A stretch of DNA of 8,305 bases from Firmicutes bacterium UBA1065 (GCA_002316225.1 DCDC01000112.1:1-8305), one strand, 5' to 3'. Shown: positions 1 through 6,956, counted from the first letter of the stretch. Notes: generated by a model not told the origin, from the sequence alone. Translations and numbers: made by a program.

Positions 1-65
1 GCTTGATATTTTTATTATTATTTTTAATTTTTAAATGATAATTAAAATTATTTTTCGGCAAATAA
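1..65. other. A+T-rich non-coding stretch at the window edge
   Basis: Nearly all A and T, with no plausible gene. An A/T-only inverted repeat, TTTTAATT (22-29) with AATTAAAA (40-47) and a ten-base loop, is followed on the plus strand by TTATTTTT. It could end a plus-strand gene lying to the left, but A/T-only stems like this arise easily by chance. Confidence 0.35.
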
Positions 66-88
66 GAAGTTCAGAAAAATCTGAACTT
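66..88 (-). terminator. Probable rho-independent terminator of the operon
   Basis: Two bases after the yraN stop, AAGTTCAGA (88-80), a TTTT loop and TCTGAACTT (75-67) form a perfect 9-bp stem on the minus strand. It is followed by CTTATTT, a short and imperfect T-tract. In the plus direction no T-run follows, so it works best as the end of the minus-strand operon. The stem is of modest G+C content, so termination may be incomplete. Confidence 0.74.
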
Positions 89-90
89 GT

Positions 91-441
91 TTAAAAAGCA
101 TTTTCTATGTGGTTTATTTCCCTAATGTCCAATATTATTTCAATGACATCAAACTGGCAGGGGAAATCATCCTTCCCTTGAAGCATGAAATAATACCTGG
201 CCGCCCTTCTCAACTTATTTTGCTTAAGAGGTGTCACTGCCTCCCTGGGGTAGCCGTGGTCCTTGTTTTCCCTGCCTTTTACTTCAACAAAGTGGAGCCT
301 GCCATCCTTATGGGCAATAATATCTATTTCTCCGAACTTGCTTATGAAGTTTAGCTCCAATATTTTATATCCCTTTTCCAGCAAGTATTCTTCGGCAATT
401 CTTTCATATTGATAACCTTTATTCTTTTTATACATGGCCAT
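91..441 (-). CDS. YraN-family (UPF0102) putative nuclease-fold protein
   Basis: This small protein of 116 residues matches the UPF0102/YraN family in length and motifs. The family has a PD-(D/E)XK endonuclease-like fold; its substrate is not established. Seen are an N-terminal helix with Glu13 and Glu17, FGEIDIIAH (36-44, with Glu38 and Asp40), FVEVKGRE (51-58, with the Glu53-x-Lys55 pair), a basic helix (LKQNKLRRAARYY, 72-84) and QFDVIEI (96-102), where the family more often has RFDV. The active-site set is therefore complete. The start is uncertain: ATG at 441 and ATG at 435 are both possible and neither has a proper ribosome binding site, the nearest AGGA being about 18 bases upstream. The gene begins 3 bp after the HerA-like stop, so translation may depend on ribosomes finishing that gene. 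Elsewhere yraN often sits near rnhB and dprA; neither is here. Confidence 0.88.
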   Translation of the reverse strand: MAMYKKNKGYQYERIAEEYLLEKGYKILELNFISKFGEIDIIAHKDGRLHFVEVKGRENKDHGYPREAVTPLKQNKLRRAARYYFMLQGKDDFPCQFDVIEIILDIREINHIENAF

Positions 442-444
442 TTA

Positions 445-1989
445 TTATTTTTTTATGGTTCCTAAAATTCCTCTAATCAGCGTCCGTCCCACTTCTCTTC
501 CTATGGCATTCATGGCAGAATTAGCTACCTTCTCCATAGGATTCAGACGGGTGGATGCCTTCTTAAGGCTCTTTTCCAACTCTTTTCTTTGCTTTTCCCT
601 TTCTCTTTCTTCCGCCTTAAGCCTTTTTTCTTCTTCCCTGGCTTCCATCTTAAGTCGCTTTTCTTCCTCTAATCTTTGAAGTTCAAGGAGTCCTTCCTCC
701 CTTTTCCTCTCATAATTTTCCATAAGCATTTCATAAGCTGATTCCCTGTCAACCGCCTTGTAATACTTCTTATAGACAGGAGTGGTGACGATTATTTGAT
801 TTCTCAGCATATCGTCTATAGTACCGAACTTGCTTTGTGGAGGAAGTATAAAGGCACGTTCAACCACGGAGGGAATCCCTTTTTCGTCAAGGCATGAAAT
901 AAGAGCCTCTCCCGTTCCAAGCTGGGTTATTGCTTCCAAGGTATCGAATTCAGGATTTTCACGGAAGGTTTCTGCAGCCGTAACAACCTTCTTCCTTTCA
1001 GCAGGTGTATATGCCCTTAAGGCGTGCTGAATCCTGTTACCTAATTGAGATAGTATATCACCAGGCACATCCGTGGGGTTTTGCGTTACAAAATAAACCC
1101 CTACTCCCTTGGAACGGATTAAACGAACCACCAGTTCAATTTTATCAAGGAGCTGTTTTGAGGCATCGTCAAAAAGAAGGTGGGCTTCATCAAAGAAAAA
1201 TACCATTTTTGGTTTTTCCAAATCTCCTTCTTCAGGAAGGTTTTCATACAATTCAGACAGCATCCACAAAAGGAAGGTAGAGTATAACAAGGGATTCAGG
1301 AATAATTTTGCACAGTGGAGAACATTTATTATTCCTCGTCCGTCAGCCGAAGTTTTTATCCAGTCCATGATATCCAATGCGGGCTCCCCGAAGAAAAGGT
1401 CGCCGCCCTGGTCTTCCAGGGTCAAGAGGCTTCTTAGAATAGCCCCCAGGCTTTGGGATGATATGTTGCCGTATTTCATTCTGAATTCACCGGAATTATC
1501 ACCTACATACCTGACCATAGCCCGCAGGTCCTTTAAGTCCAGGAGCAAGAGCCCTTTTTCATCAGCCACCCGGAATACTATATTCAAAACACCTGCCTGG
1601 GTATCGTTTAAATCCAATATTCTTGAAAGCATCAAGGGACCCATATCAGTTATGGTTGTTCTCACGGGTATTCCTCCTTCTCCATAAACATCCCAAAACT
1701 GGACGGGAAATCCCTTATAAGTAAAATTATCAATTCCTAAAAGAGTGATCCGTTCCTGCATGTTAGCATTGTCTGTTCCCGCTAATGCTATGCTTGCCAG
1801 GTCTCCCTTGATGTCGGCTATAAAAACGGGGACACCTAAATCGCTGAAAGACTCGGATAATACTTTTAAGGTAATTGTCTTTCCGGTACCTGTGGCCCCT
1901 GCCACCAAGCCGTGCCTGTTAGCCATTTTAGGCTCCAGGTATACCTTTTTGTCGCTTTTTCCTATCCAAATTTTATTATCGGCAAACAT
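445..1989 (-). CDS. HerA/YjgR-like P-loop ATPase (DUF853 family)
   Basis: This 514-residue protein belongs to the HerA/FtsK-type ATPases, close to E. coli YjgR (DUF853). Members are predicted DNA-translocating or DNA-processing motors; the cellular role of the YjgR group is not settled. Seen here are Walker A GATGTGKT (31-38), the following segment VPVFIADIKGDLASIA (53-68), Walker B VFFFDEAH (263-270), TQNPTDVP (302-309) as sensor-like motif, and a conserved Arg-containing region LGNRIQHALRAYTP (316-329) that may supply the arginine finger. Residues about 420-477 are very rich in Glu, Lys and Arg and should form a charged coiled coil, followed by a short Gly-containing C-terminal helix (490-511). 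There is no signal peptide or membrane span. It follows permease 2 by 21 bp and precedes yraN by 3 bp. The ATPase identity is firm; the biological role is unknown. Confidence 0.9.
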   Translation of the reverse strand: MFADNKIWIGKSDKKVYLEPKMANRHGLVAGATGTGKTITLKVLSESFSDLGVPVFIADIKGDLASIALAGTDNANMQERITLLGIDNFTYKGFPVQFWDVYGEGGIPVRTTITDMGPLMLSRILDLNDTQAGVLNIVFRVADEKGLLLLDLKDLRAMVRYVGDNSGEFRMKYGNISSQSLGAILRSLLTLEDQGGDLFFGEPALDIMDWIKTSADGRGIINVLHCAKLFLNPLLYSTFLLWMLSELYENLPEEGDLEKPKMVFFFDEAHLLFDDASKQLLDKIELVVRLIRSKGVGVYFVTQNPTDVPGDILSQLGNRIQHALRAYTPAERKKVVTAAETFRENPEFDTLEAITQLGTGEALISCLDEKGIPSVVERAFILPPQSKFGTIDDMLRNQIIVTTPVYKKYYKAVDRESAYEMLMENYERKREEGLLELQRLEEEKRLKMEAREEEKRLKAEEREREKQRKELEKSLKKASTRLNPMEKVANSAMNAIGREVGRTLIRGILGTIKK

Positions 1990-1994
1990 CCTGT

Positions 1995-2000
1995 CCTCCT
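1995..2000 (-). promoter_or_regulatory. Strong ribosome binding site of the HerA-like ATPase
   Basis: A perfect AGGAGG lies five bases before the ATG at 1989, inside the 21-bp gap after permease 2. It is among the strongest sites in the window, so this tail gene is not simply a weak read-through product. Confidence 0.87.
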
Positions 2001-2010
2001 TTGACCTATA

Positions 2011-2964
2011 CTACCTGCTTCCTTTGTCATAGGGTATACCTTCCGCCCTGGGTGCCTGCGAATTCTTTGAAGAGAAGGTTAATACTATCAAGGTTGCTAT
2101 ATATGGAATCATCTTGTATACTTCGTTTGATATGGGCAGCCCTTTAAGAAATGGAATTCCCGAATAAGCTGATGCAAAAGTCTTCATTACTCCAAAGAAA
2201 AATGCCGCTGCAAAAATCTTATTTGTTCTCCATTGACCGAAAATTAATACTGCCAGGGCCAAGAAACCATAACCGGCTACAGTTGCATTAAAGTTCGTAC
2301 TTGTGGGAACTACAAAGGCAAGCCCTCCTATTCCTGCCAAAACACCTGAAATAATTACTCCTGCATATCTTATGCGGTAAACATTTATGCCTACCGAATC
2401 TGCTGCCTGGGGATGCTCGCCGCAGGCCCGGAGCCTTAAACCGAACCTGGTACGATTAATAACAAACCATGAAATCAGGCCTATAATCAATCCGATGTAG
2501 GTGGTTATATAAGCATTCTTAAAGAGAATTGGTCCTAATACAGGGATATCTCCCAAAATCGGAACACTTCTTATATAGAAAGTGTCTATGAATTGAATTT
2601 GCTGGACTCCCTGAATCATTCTTGCCGTATATATGGCAAAGGCAGGAGCAAACATGTTCAAGGCTGTTCCGCTTATGGTCTGATCTGCTTTCAAATTAAT
2701 GGATGCAAATGCGTGAAAGAGTGAGAATAAGGCACCTGATAGGCCTGCAATCAGAACAGCTAAGATTAAAAGGGTCTGTCCGCTCATTGTTTTCTGATAG
2801 ATATTAATAAACCCGATTCCAAAGAAGGCTCCAACTATCATTATGCCTTCCAGGGCTATGTTTACGATACCGCTCCTTTCAGAGAACATTCCGGCTAAAG
2901 CAACTATCAAAAGAGGAATTGCAAAGTACATTGTCTGCTGGGCTATAAAATAAACAGTGCTCAT
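2011..2964 (-). CDS. Nucleoside ABC transporter permease 2 (NupQ/YufQ type, BPD_transp_2 family)
   Basis: This is the second membrane subunit, 317 residues, which should pair with permease 1 to form the translocation path. Landmarks are FSERSGIVNIALEGIM (27-42), ADQTISGTALN (93-103) and LRACGEHPQAADSVGI (178-193), the ATPase-facing loop seen in this family. The C-terminus APRAEGIPYDKGSR (304-317) is also typical. Hydrophobic spans are seen near 11-26, 38-54, 64-84, 152-169, 201-219, 231-244, 250-265 and 285-298. It lacks the long N-terminal region and charged tail of permease 1, which is the normal asymmetry of NupP/NupQ-like pairs. Its stop is 21 bp before the HerA-like gene, so the next gene is probably on the same transcript. 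Confidence 0.93.
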   Translation of the reverse strand: MSTVYFIAQQTMYFAIPLLIVALAGMFSERSGIVNIALEGIMIVGAFFGIGFINIYQKTMSGQTLLILAVLIAGLSGALFSLFHAFASINLKADQTISGTALNMFAPAFAIYTARMIQGVQQIQFIDTFYIRSVPILGDIPVLGPILFKNAYITTYIGLIIGLISWFVINRTRFGLRLRACGEHPQAADSVGINVYRIRYAGVIISGVLAGIGGLAFVVPTSTNFNATVAGYGFLALAVLIFGQWRTNKIFAAAFFFGVMKTFASAYSGIPFLKGLPISNEVYKMIPYIATLIVLTFSSKNSQAPRAEGIPYDKGSR

Positions 2965-4151
2965 TTTTCATCCTCCTCTTGTCTTGTTACATCATTGGCT
3001 TCATCGTGGACAGAGACCTTGTCAGCCCCGGAAATCAAAAGCGGAACAGGCTCGACATTATCTTTATTATCCGTGTCAATGACAGGCTTGGTGATTAATT
3101 TTTTGATTATTTGCTTAAACAATAAAGCAAAAGCTCCGCAGTAAATGATTACGGATATTATCATATCTATGATTTCCGGCACATAGTTATAAAGTTGTAT
3201 GTTGAAGCCTCCAACCTCCAAGTGGGCTATGAATAATCCCGAAAGAAAAATTCCTATAGGGTGGGACATACCCAAAAGGGCTACGGAAATACCGCTGAAT
3301 CCTTCCGGTGCCAACTCATCCAGTACATGAATATACTTGCCTGAGCCTGAAAGATACAGGAGACCTCCTCCCAGCCCTGACAAGGCGCCTGCTATCAGCA
3401 TTGACAATATTATACTTCTCTTTTCGTTAATTCCCGCATACCTGCTGGCTTCCCTGTTGCTGCCGCAGGCTTTTAATTCATATCCGAAGGTGGTTTTCTG
3501 CAGGATTATATAGATTACTATAACGGCTAATATAACAATGAATATTCCGATACTTATGTTGCTTGTATTAAAAAGCTTGTCCATTCCTGCTTTGGGCAGG
3601 AATGCGCTCTTTAAGACAGGTTTGGTCTGGTTCTTTAAAGAGTCATATATTGTCTTAACTATGGACATATTAACTAAGTACATTCCTATATAATTCATCA
3701 TTATGGATGTGATGACCTCGTTCACATTGAAAAAGGCCTTCAGTATACCCGGTCCCGAACCCCAGACAGCTCCTGCCACCATGGCGCCCAACAAAGCGAC
3801 AAGCCAGTGTATCTCTGCGGGAACGGAGGACCACTTAACCCCAATATAAATTGCAACAAAGGCACCCATCTTGAACTGACCCGATGCTCCTATATTGAAT
3901 AAGCCTGTTTTAAAAGCAAAGCCTACAGATAAGCCGGTCATTATTATGGGTATGGCAAAATAAATAACCTGGGCTAAACCCCTTGATCCGTCTTCAAATC
4001 CTCCCTTTAAAATCATAACAAAGGCAGGAATGGCATCTTTCGAATTGCTCACAAACAATATGATCAGACCAACAAGGAGTCCTGCTACAATAGCTGCCAG
4101 GGATGATAAAAATGAGGTGAAGCCTTCATTTTGGAAAATTTTAGTTTTCAT
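2961..4151 (-). CDS. Nucleoside ABC transporter permease 1 (NupP/YufP type, BPD_transp_2 family)
   Basis: This is one of the two membrane subunits that form the nucleoside channel. From the ATG at 4151 it has 396 residues. Hydrophobic segments are plain near 14-34, 61-80, 116-130, 200-217, 247-268, 297-310 and 327-347, giving roughly eight to ten membrane spans. Family landmarks include KTGLFNIGASGQFKMGAF (81-98), NVNEVITSIMMNYI (142-155) and LKACGSNREASRYAGI (226-241), the last being the cytoplasmic loop that contacts the ATPase. After the last span comes a charged cytoplasmic tail of about 45 residues ending in TRQEEDEK, longer than the transport function seems to need. The gene overlaps the ATPase gene by 11 nt and the second permease by 4 nt (ATGA). 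An in-frame GTG at 4160 would add three residues but falls in the ribosome binding site. Confidence 0.93.
   Translation of the reverse strand: MKTKIFQNEGFTSFLSSLAAIVAGLLVGLIILFVSNSKDAIPAFVMILKGGFEDGSRGLAQVIYFAIPIIMTGLSVGFAFKTGLFNIGASGQFKMGAFVAIYIGVKWSSVPAEIHWLVALLGAMVAGAVWGSGPGILKAFFNVNEVITSIMMNYIGMYLVNMSIVKTIYDSLKNQTKPVLKSAFLPKAGMDKLFNTSNISIGIFIVILAVIVIYIILQKTTFGYELKACGSNREASRYAGINEKRSIILSMLIAGALSGLGGGLLYLSGSGKYIHVLDELAPEGFSGISVALLGMSHPIGIFLSGLFIAHLEVGGFNIQLYNYVPEIIDMIISVIIYCGAFALLFKQIIKKLITKPVIDTDNKDNVEPVPLLISGADKVSVHDEANDVTRQEEDEK
2972..2976 (-). promoter_or_regulatory. Ribosome binding site of permease 2
   Basis: GGAGG, inside the end of the permease 1 gene, lies seven bases before the ATG at 2964. 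With the ATGA overlap it points to coupled translation of the two permeases. Confidence 0.82.
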
Positions 4152-5673
4152 AACCACCACTCCTTTTTGATCCGGCCATATAAAGACCCAATTCCTCTAC
4201 GGTAATTTCTTTGGGATTTAAATCACCAACAATTTCTCCTTCGTACATCACCAATATCCTGTCGCTTATATCCATTACTTCATCAAGCTCTAAGGACACC
4301 AACAGCACTGCTTTTCCCTGGTCCCTCTGAGCGACCAATTGCTTATGAATATATTCAGTAGCTCCAATGTCTAAGCCCCTGGTCGGCTGAACAGCTATGA
4401 CTATGTCAGGGTCCTTGTCAAGCTCCCTGGCAACAATCAGTTTTTGCTGATTACCGCCGGACATGTTTCTCACTATTGAGTCTTCATCCCTGGGACTTCT
4501 TATGTCGTACTGCTTAATTAATTTCCTGGCGTATTCCGCTACGGCATTGAATTTAATAAAGCCCTTGTTTTGAAAACGAGGCTTAAAATAAGTCTGCAAA
4601 ACAGCATTTTGTTTAAGATCAAAATCCAATATAAGTCCGTGTTTATGCCTGTCTTCAGGTATATGGGACATACCGTCCACGCTTTTCTTCCTTATTGATT
4701 CTTTGGTAATATCCTTGCCTTTTAAAAGCACCTGGCCTTCATTAATGGGCATTAAGCCCGTAATCCCGTAAACCAGCTCGGATTGTCCGTTTCCGTCAAT
4801 TCCGGCTATGCAGAGAATTTCTCCTCCTCTGACGGCAAAAGATATGTTATTGACCTTGTTTTTCTTGGAATCTTTGGTCTTTATGGTCAAGTTTTTAACT
4901 TCAAGAACCGCTTCCCCTGTTTTTATATCTTTCTTTTCTATATTAAAACTTATTTTACGTCCCACCATCATTTCGGACATTTGTTCCTTGCTTGTAGTTT
5001 CTACATCAACGGTTCCTATACATTTACCCTTTCTTAAAACCGTGCACCTGTCGGCTACTTTTTTAATTTCATTTAATTTATGGGAAATGAATATAATTGA
5101 CTTTCCTTCACTGACCAATTCCTTCATTATCTTCATCAATTCATCTATTTCCTGAGGTGTTAATACAGCCGTAGGCTCGTCAAAAATCAAAATTTCACTG
5201 TCAGAATACAGCATCTTCAATATCTCAACCCTCTGCTGCATACCAACCGTAATATCCGAAATATAAGCATCGGGGTCTATTCTCAACTTATAGCGCTCGC
5301 TTAGGGCTATAACCTTTTTTCTTGCCTCGTCCTTCTTAATTACACCCATTTTTACGGTTTCCCTGCCTAAGATTATACTTTCAAGGACCGTAAAATTATG
5401 AACCAGTTTGAAGTGCTGGTGAACCATGCCGATTTTTAAAGAGCTGGCATCATTTGGGTTGTTTATTTTTACGGGTTTTTCGTTAATTTTAATACTGCCT
5501 TTTTCTGCTTGATATAAACCAAACAAAATGCTCATCAAGGTAGATTTGCCGGCTCCGTTTTCTCCAAGGAGGGCGTGAACTTCCCCTTTTCTGAGTTTAA
5601 AGGTAACATCATCAAGAGCTTTAAAATTACCGAATACTTTGGTAATATTGTTCATTTCAACAACGTATTCCAT
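4141..5673 (-). CDS. Nucleoside ABC transporter, double ATP-binding protein (NupO/YufO type)
   Basis: This cytoplasmic protein of 510 residues powers the importer and carries two fused ATPase domains, as in the sugar/nucleoside (RbsA/MglA-like) class. Domain 1 has Walker A GENGAGKS (37-44), Q-loop Gln86 in MVHQHF, a VGMQQR signature (143-148), Walker B ILIFDEPT (161-168) and switch His198. Domain 2 is degenerate in the way usual for this class: GIDGNGQS (291-298) lacks the Walker A lysine, the signature MSGGNQQK (404-411) is intact, IAVQPTRGLD (426-435) replaces the Walker B acidic pair, and VSLELDE (459-465) has no switch histidine. So one composite ATP site is probably catalytic and the other mainly binds ATP. 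Downstream, its last 11 bases overlap the first permease gene, indicating translational coupling. Nucleoside rather than sugar transport is assigned from the BMP lipoprotein and permease types beside it. Confidence 0.94.
   Translation of the reverse strand: MEYVVEMNNITKVFGNFKALDDVTFKLRKGEVHALLGENGAGKSTLMSILFGLYQAEKGSIKINEKPVKINNPNDASSLKIGMVHQHFKLVHNFTVLESIILGRETVKMGVIKKDEARKKVIALSERYKLRIDPDAYISDITVGMQQRVEILKMLYSDSEILIFDEPTAVLTPQEIDELMKIMKELVSEGKSIIFISHKLNEIKKVADRCTVLRKGKCIGTVDVETTSKEQMSEMMVGRKISFNIEKKDIKTGEAVLEVKNLTIKTKDSKKNKVNNISFAVRGGEILCIAGIDGNGQSELVYGITGLMPINEGQVLLKGKDITKESIRKKSVDGMSHIPEDRHKHGLILDFDLKQNAVLQTYFKPRFQNKGFIKFNAVAEYARKLIKQYDIRSPRDEDSIVRNMSGGNQQKLIVARELDKDPDIVIAVQPTRGLDIGATEYIHKQLVAQRDQGKAVLLVSLELDEVMDISDRILVMYEGEIVGDLNPKEITVEELGLYMAGSKRSGGYEN
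4160..4165 (-). promoter_or_regulatory. Ribosome binding site that fixes the first permease start
   Basis: AAGGAG lies inside the end of the ATPase gene and ends eight bases before ATG at 4151. The in-frame GTG at 4160 begins within this motif and cannot be served by it, so translation most likely begins at 4151. Confidence 0.8.
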
Positions 5674-5678
5674 CTAAC

Positions 5679-5685
5679 CACCGCC
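5679..5685 (-). promoter_or_regulatory. Weak ribosome binding site of the ABC ATPase
   Basis: GGCGGTG, one mismatch from GGAGGTG, ends five bases before the ATG at 5673. No better site is near. The N-terminus it gives (MEYVVEMNNITKVFG) looks like known members of this ATPase family, so the start is kept rather than the ATG six codons later. Confidence 0.55.
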
Positions 5686-5705
5686 ATTTACTGTTATTGA
5701 AAACA

Positions 5706-5754
5706 GGGACACACCTCTGCTTCATGATTTCCTGTAAAAGTAAGAGGGTGTCCC
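5706..5754 (-). terminator. Large intercistronic hairpin, possible attenuator or partial terminator
   Basis: On the minus strand GGGACACCCTCT (5754-5743) pairs with AGAGGTGTGTCCC (5718-5706), giving 12 base pairs with a single bulged base and a 24-base loop. The right arm is followed directly by TGTTTTC, a short T-rich tract. It sits in the 97-bp gap between the lipoprotein stop and the ATPase start, the usual place for a structure that lowers expression of transporter membrane parts relative to the binding protein. A second small hairpin (CTGTT, six-base loop, AACAG; 5706-5691) adjoins it. The long loop and interrupted T-tract argue for partial, not complete, termination or for mRNA 3'-end protection. 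Confidence 0.62.
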
Positions 5755-5770
5755 AACTCAAAACAATCTA

Positions 5771-6946
5771 CTATTTAATAACTTCAACAACTACCTTGCT
5801 AACCGGAATATCTGCAGCTGTTACTTCTTCTGCGGGTTTTCCTGCATCTTCAACAACTTCAGAATCGTCCATTATTTCTATTTCTTTTGCAACTATCTTA
5901 GCATAGATTGCATCGTAATCAGCTTTTGTGAACTTTTCAAATCTTGAGCTTTCCATAGGTAATTGAACACCTTCAACCGTAGCATCCAACGAAACCGAAG
6001 TTCCTCCCGGGAAGTTTCCTGCGTAATATGCTGCTATAGCATCATATACGGATTTTGAAAGGTTCTTCATTGATGAAGTTATAACCGTTTCGGATTCACC
6101 CGATTGGTCTACGTCAACACCGATTACCTTTGTTCCTGCTGCTTCTGCTGCCTTCATAACCGAGTTGCCTACAGCACCGCCGCATGCAAATATTACTTCG
6201 GTACCTTCATTGTACCATGAAGAAGCTTTTGCCTGGTTTTCAGGAGTAGCACTAAAGTTTCCTACATAGGTGTATTTGATTTGAACAGGTTCTGTCAAGC
6301 CCATTTCATGAGCAGCATACTCAGCTCCCTGAACAAATCCGTATCCGAAACGAACAACTGCAGGAACAGCCATACCGCCCATAAATCCTAACTTGGTATA
6401 GCCTTCTTTAACTATGCTGTAGCCTGCCAGGAAACCTGCTTCTTCTTCAGCATAGAAAATAGAATATGTATTGTCTGCAATCTCAATATTGTAGTCACCT
6501 GCATGAGGTGCACCGTCAAGGATCACAAACTTCACATCCGGATACATGGTTTGAACCGTATGGATGGGAACTTCAAACAAGTAACCTGGACATACAACAA
6601 CCTTTGCTCCTGCTTTTACTGCCAACCCTATAGAGTCAATGTAAGCAGTGTCTGATTGTTCAGCCGGCTGGTAGTATTTGTAAGTGATGTTGTGTTCCTT
6701 TGCATAAGCTTCCAAACCTTCCCAGGCACCCTGGTTAAATGATTTGTCATCAATTGTTCCAACGTCAGTGATTAAGGCTAATTCAAAAACATTAGCTGCA
6801 GGTTCTTCCGGCGTTGCGGGTTCTTCCGGTGCTTCCGGTTCCTCCGGTTGTTCCGGTGCTGCCGGTTCATTGCTTGTACATGCTGATAAAGCAAAAATCA
6901 TCAGGAAAACAAGTACAACAACAGCCAACCTTCTCCATAGTTTCAT
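5771..6946 (-). CDS. BMP-family nucleoside-binding lipoprotein (NupN/PnrA/TmpC type)
   Basis: This is the extracellular substrate-binding part of the nucleoside ABC importer encoded downstream, 391 residues long. Residues 1-22 form a lipoprotein signal peptide: charged start (Lys2, Arg5, Arg6), hydrophobic core, and lipobox LSAC with Cys23 as the lipidated residue. A Pro/Glu-rich tether follows (28-51), built from eight three-residue units. The mature domain opens with ALITDVGTIDDKSFNQ (57-72), then AWEGL (74-78), the signature by which Bmp/PnrA proteins are recognised and part of their nucleoside pocket. Later come VVCPGYLFEVPI, FGYGFVQGAEYAA, ACGGAVGNSVMKAAEAAG and VIGVDVDQSG, all typical of the family. 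The C-terminus carries an extra acidic stretch (MDDSEVVEDAG) before the end. Studied relatives bind purine nucleosides (T. pallidum PnrA) or nucleosides more broadly (NupN/BmpA-type). The exact substrate cannot be read here, but deoC next door favours deoxynucleosides among them. Confidence 0.93.
   Translation of the reverse strand: MKLWRRLAVVVLVFLMIFALSACTSNEPAAPEQPEEPEAPEEPATPEEPAANVFELALITDVGTIDDKSFNQGAWEGLEAYAKEHNITYKYYQPAEQSDTAYIDSIGLAVKAGAKVVVCPGYLFEVPIHTVQTMYPDVKFVILDGAPHAGDYNIEIADNTYSIFYAEEEAGFLAGYSIVKEGYTKLGFMGGMAVPAVVRFGYGFVQGAEYAAHEMGLTEPVQIKYTYVGNFSATPENQAKASSWYNEGTEVIFACGGAVGNSVMKAAEAAGTKVIGVDVDQSGESETVITSSMKNLSKSVYDAIAAYYAGNFPGGTSVSLDATVEGVQLPMESSRFEKFTKADYDAIYAKIVAKEIEIMDDSEVVEDAGKPAEEVTAADIPVSKVVVEVIK
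6794..6865 (-). repeat. Eight tandem 9-bp units encoding the Pro/Glu-rich lipoprotein linker
   Basis: Codons 28-51 of the lipoprotein consist of eight imperfect 9-bp units, coding for PAA, PEQ, PEE, PEA, PEE, PAT, PEE and PAA. On the plus strand most units end in TCCGG or a close variant. The stretch is clearly richer in G+C than the surrounding DNA. The peptide would be an extended, acidic spacer between the lipid anchor and the folded domain. Confidence 0.88.
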
Positions 6947-6956
6947 GATATTAAAT

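Noticed and set aside
286..297. YraN Gln96 in place of the usual Arg taken as loss of activity
   Set aside because: The catalytic-type Glu38, Asp40, Glu53 and Lys55 are all kept, and the RFDV arginine is not known to me to be essential.
1109..1687. 192-codon open frame on the plus strand inside the HerA-like gene
   Set aside because: It lies fully opposite a well-supported gene with intact Walker motifs, has no ribosome binding site, and its translation is Ser/Arg-rich without recognisable domains. The other plus-strand frames in the window are likewise shadows.
4400..4820. Second ATPase domain without Walker A lysine and Walker B acid as a damaged gene
   Set aside because: Degeneracy of the second domain is normal in this nucleoside/sugar ABC class. 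The frame is intact and the signature MSGGNQQK is retained.
4808..5155. 115-codon plus-strand frame opposite the ABC ATPase, with hydrophobic composition
   Set aside because: Hydrophobic runs arise from reading Lys/Glu-rich codons in reverse. The opposing gene is clearly real and there is no promoter or ribosome binding site for this frame.
5706..5754. Inverted GGGACAC/GTGTCCC arms as remnant of an insertion sequence or miniature element
   Set aside because: No flanking target-site duplication and no transposase fragment were seen. The position between binding-protein and ATPase genes is explained better by an intercistronic regulatory hairpin.
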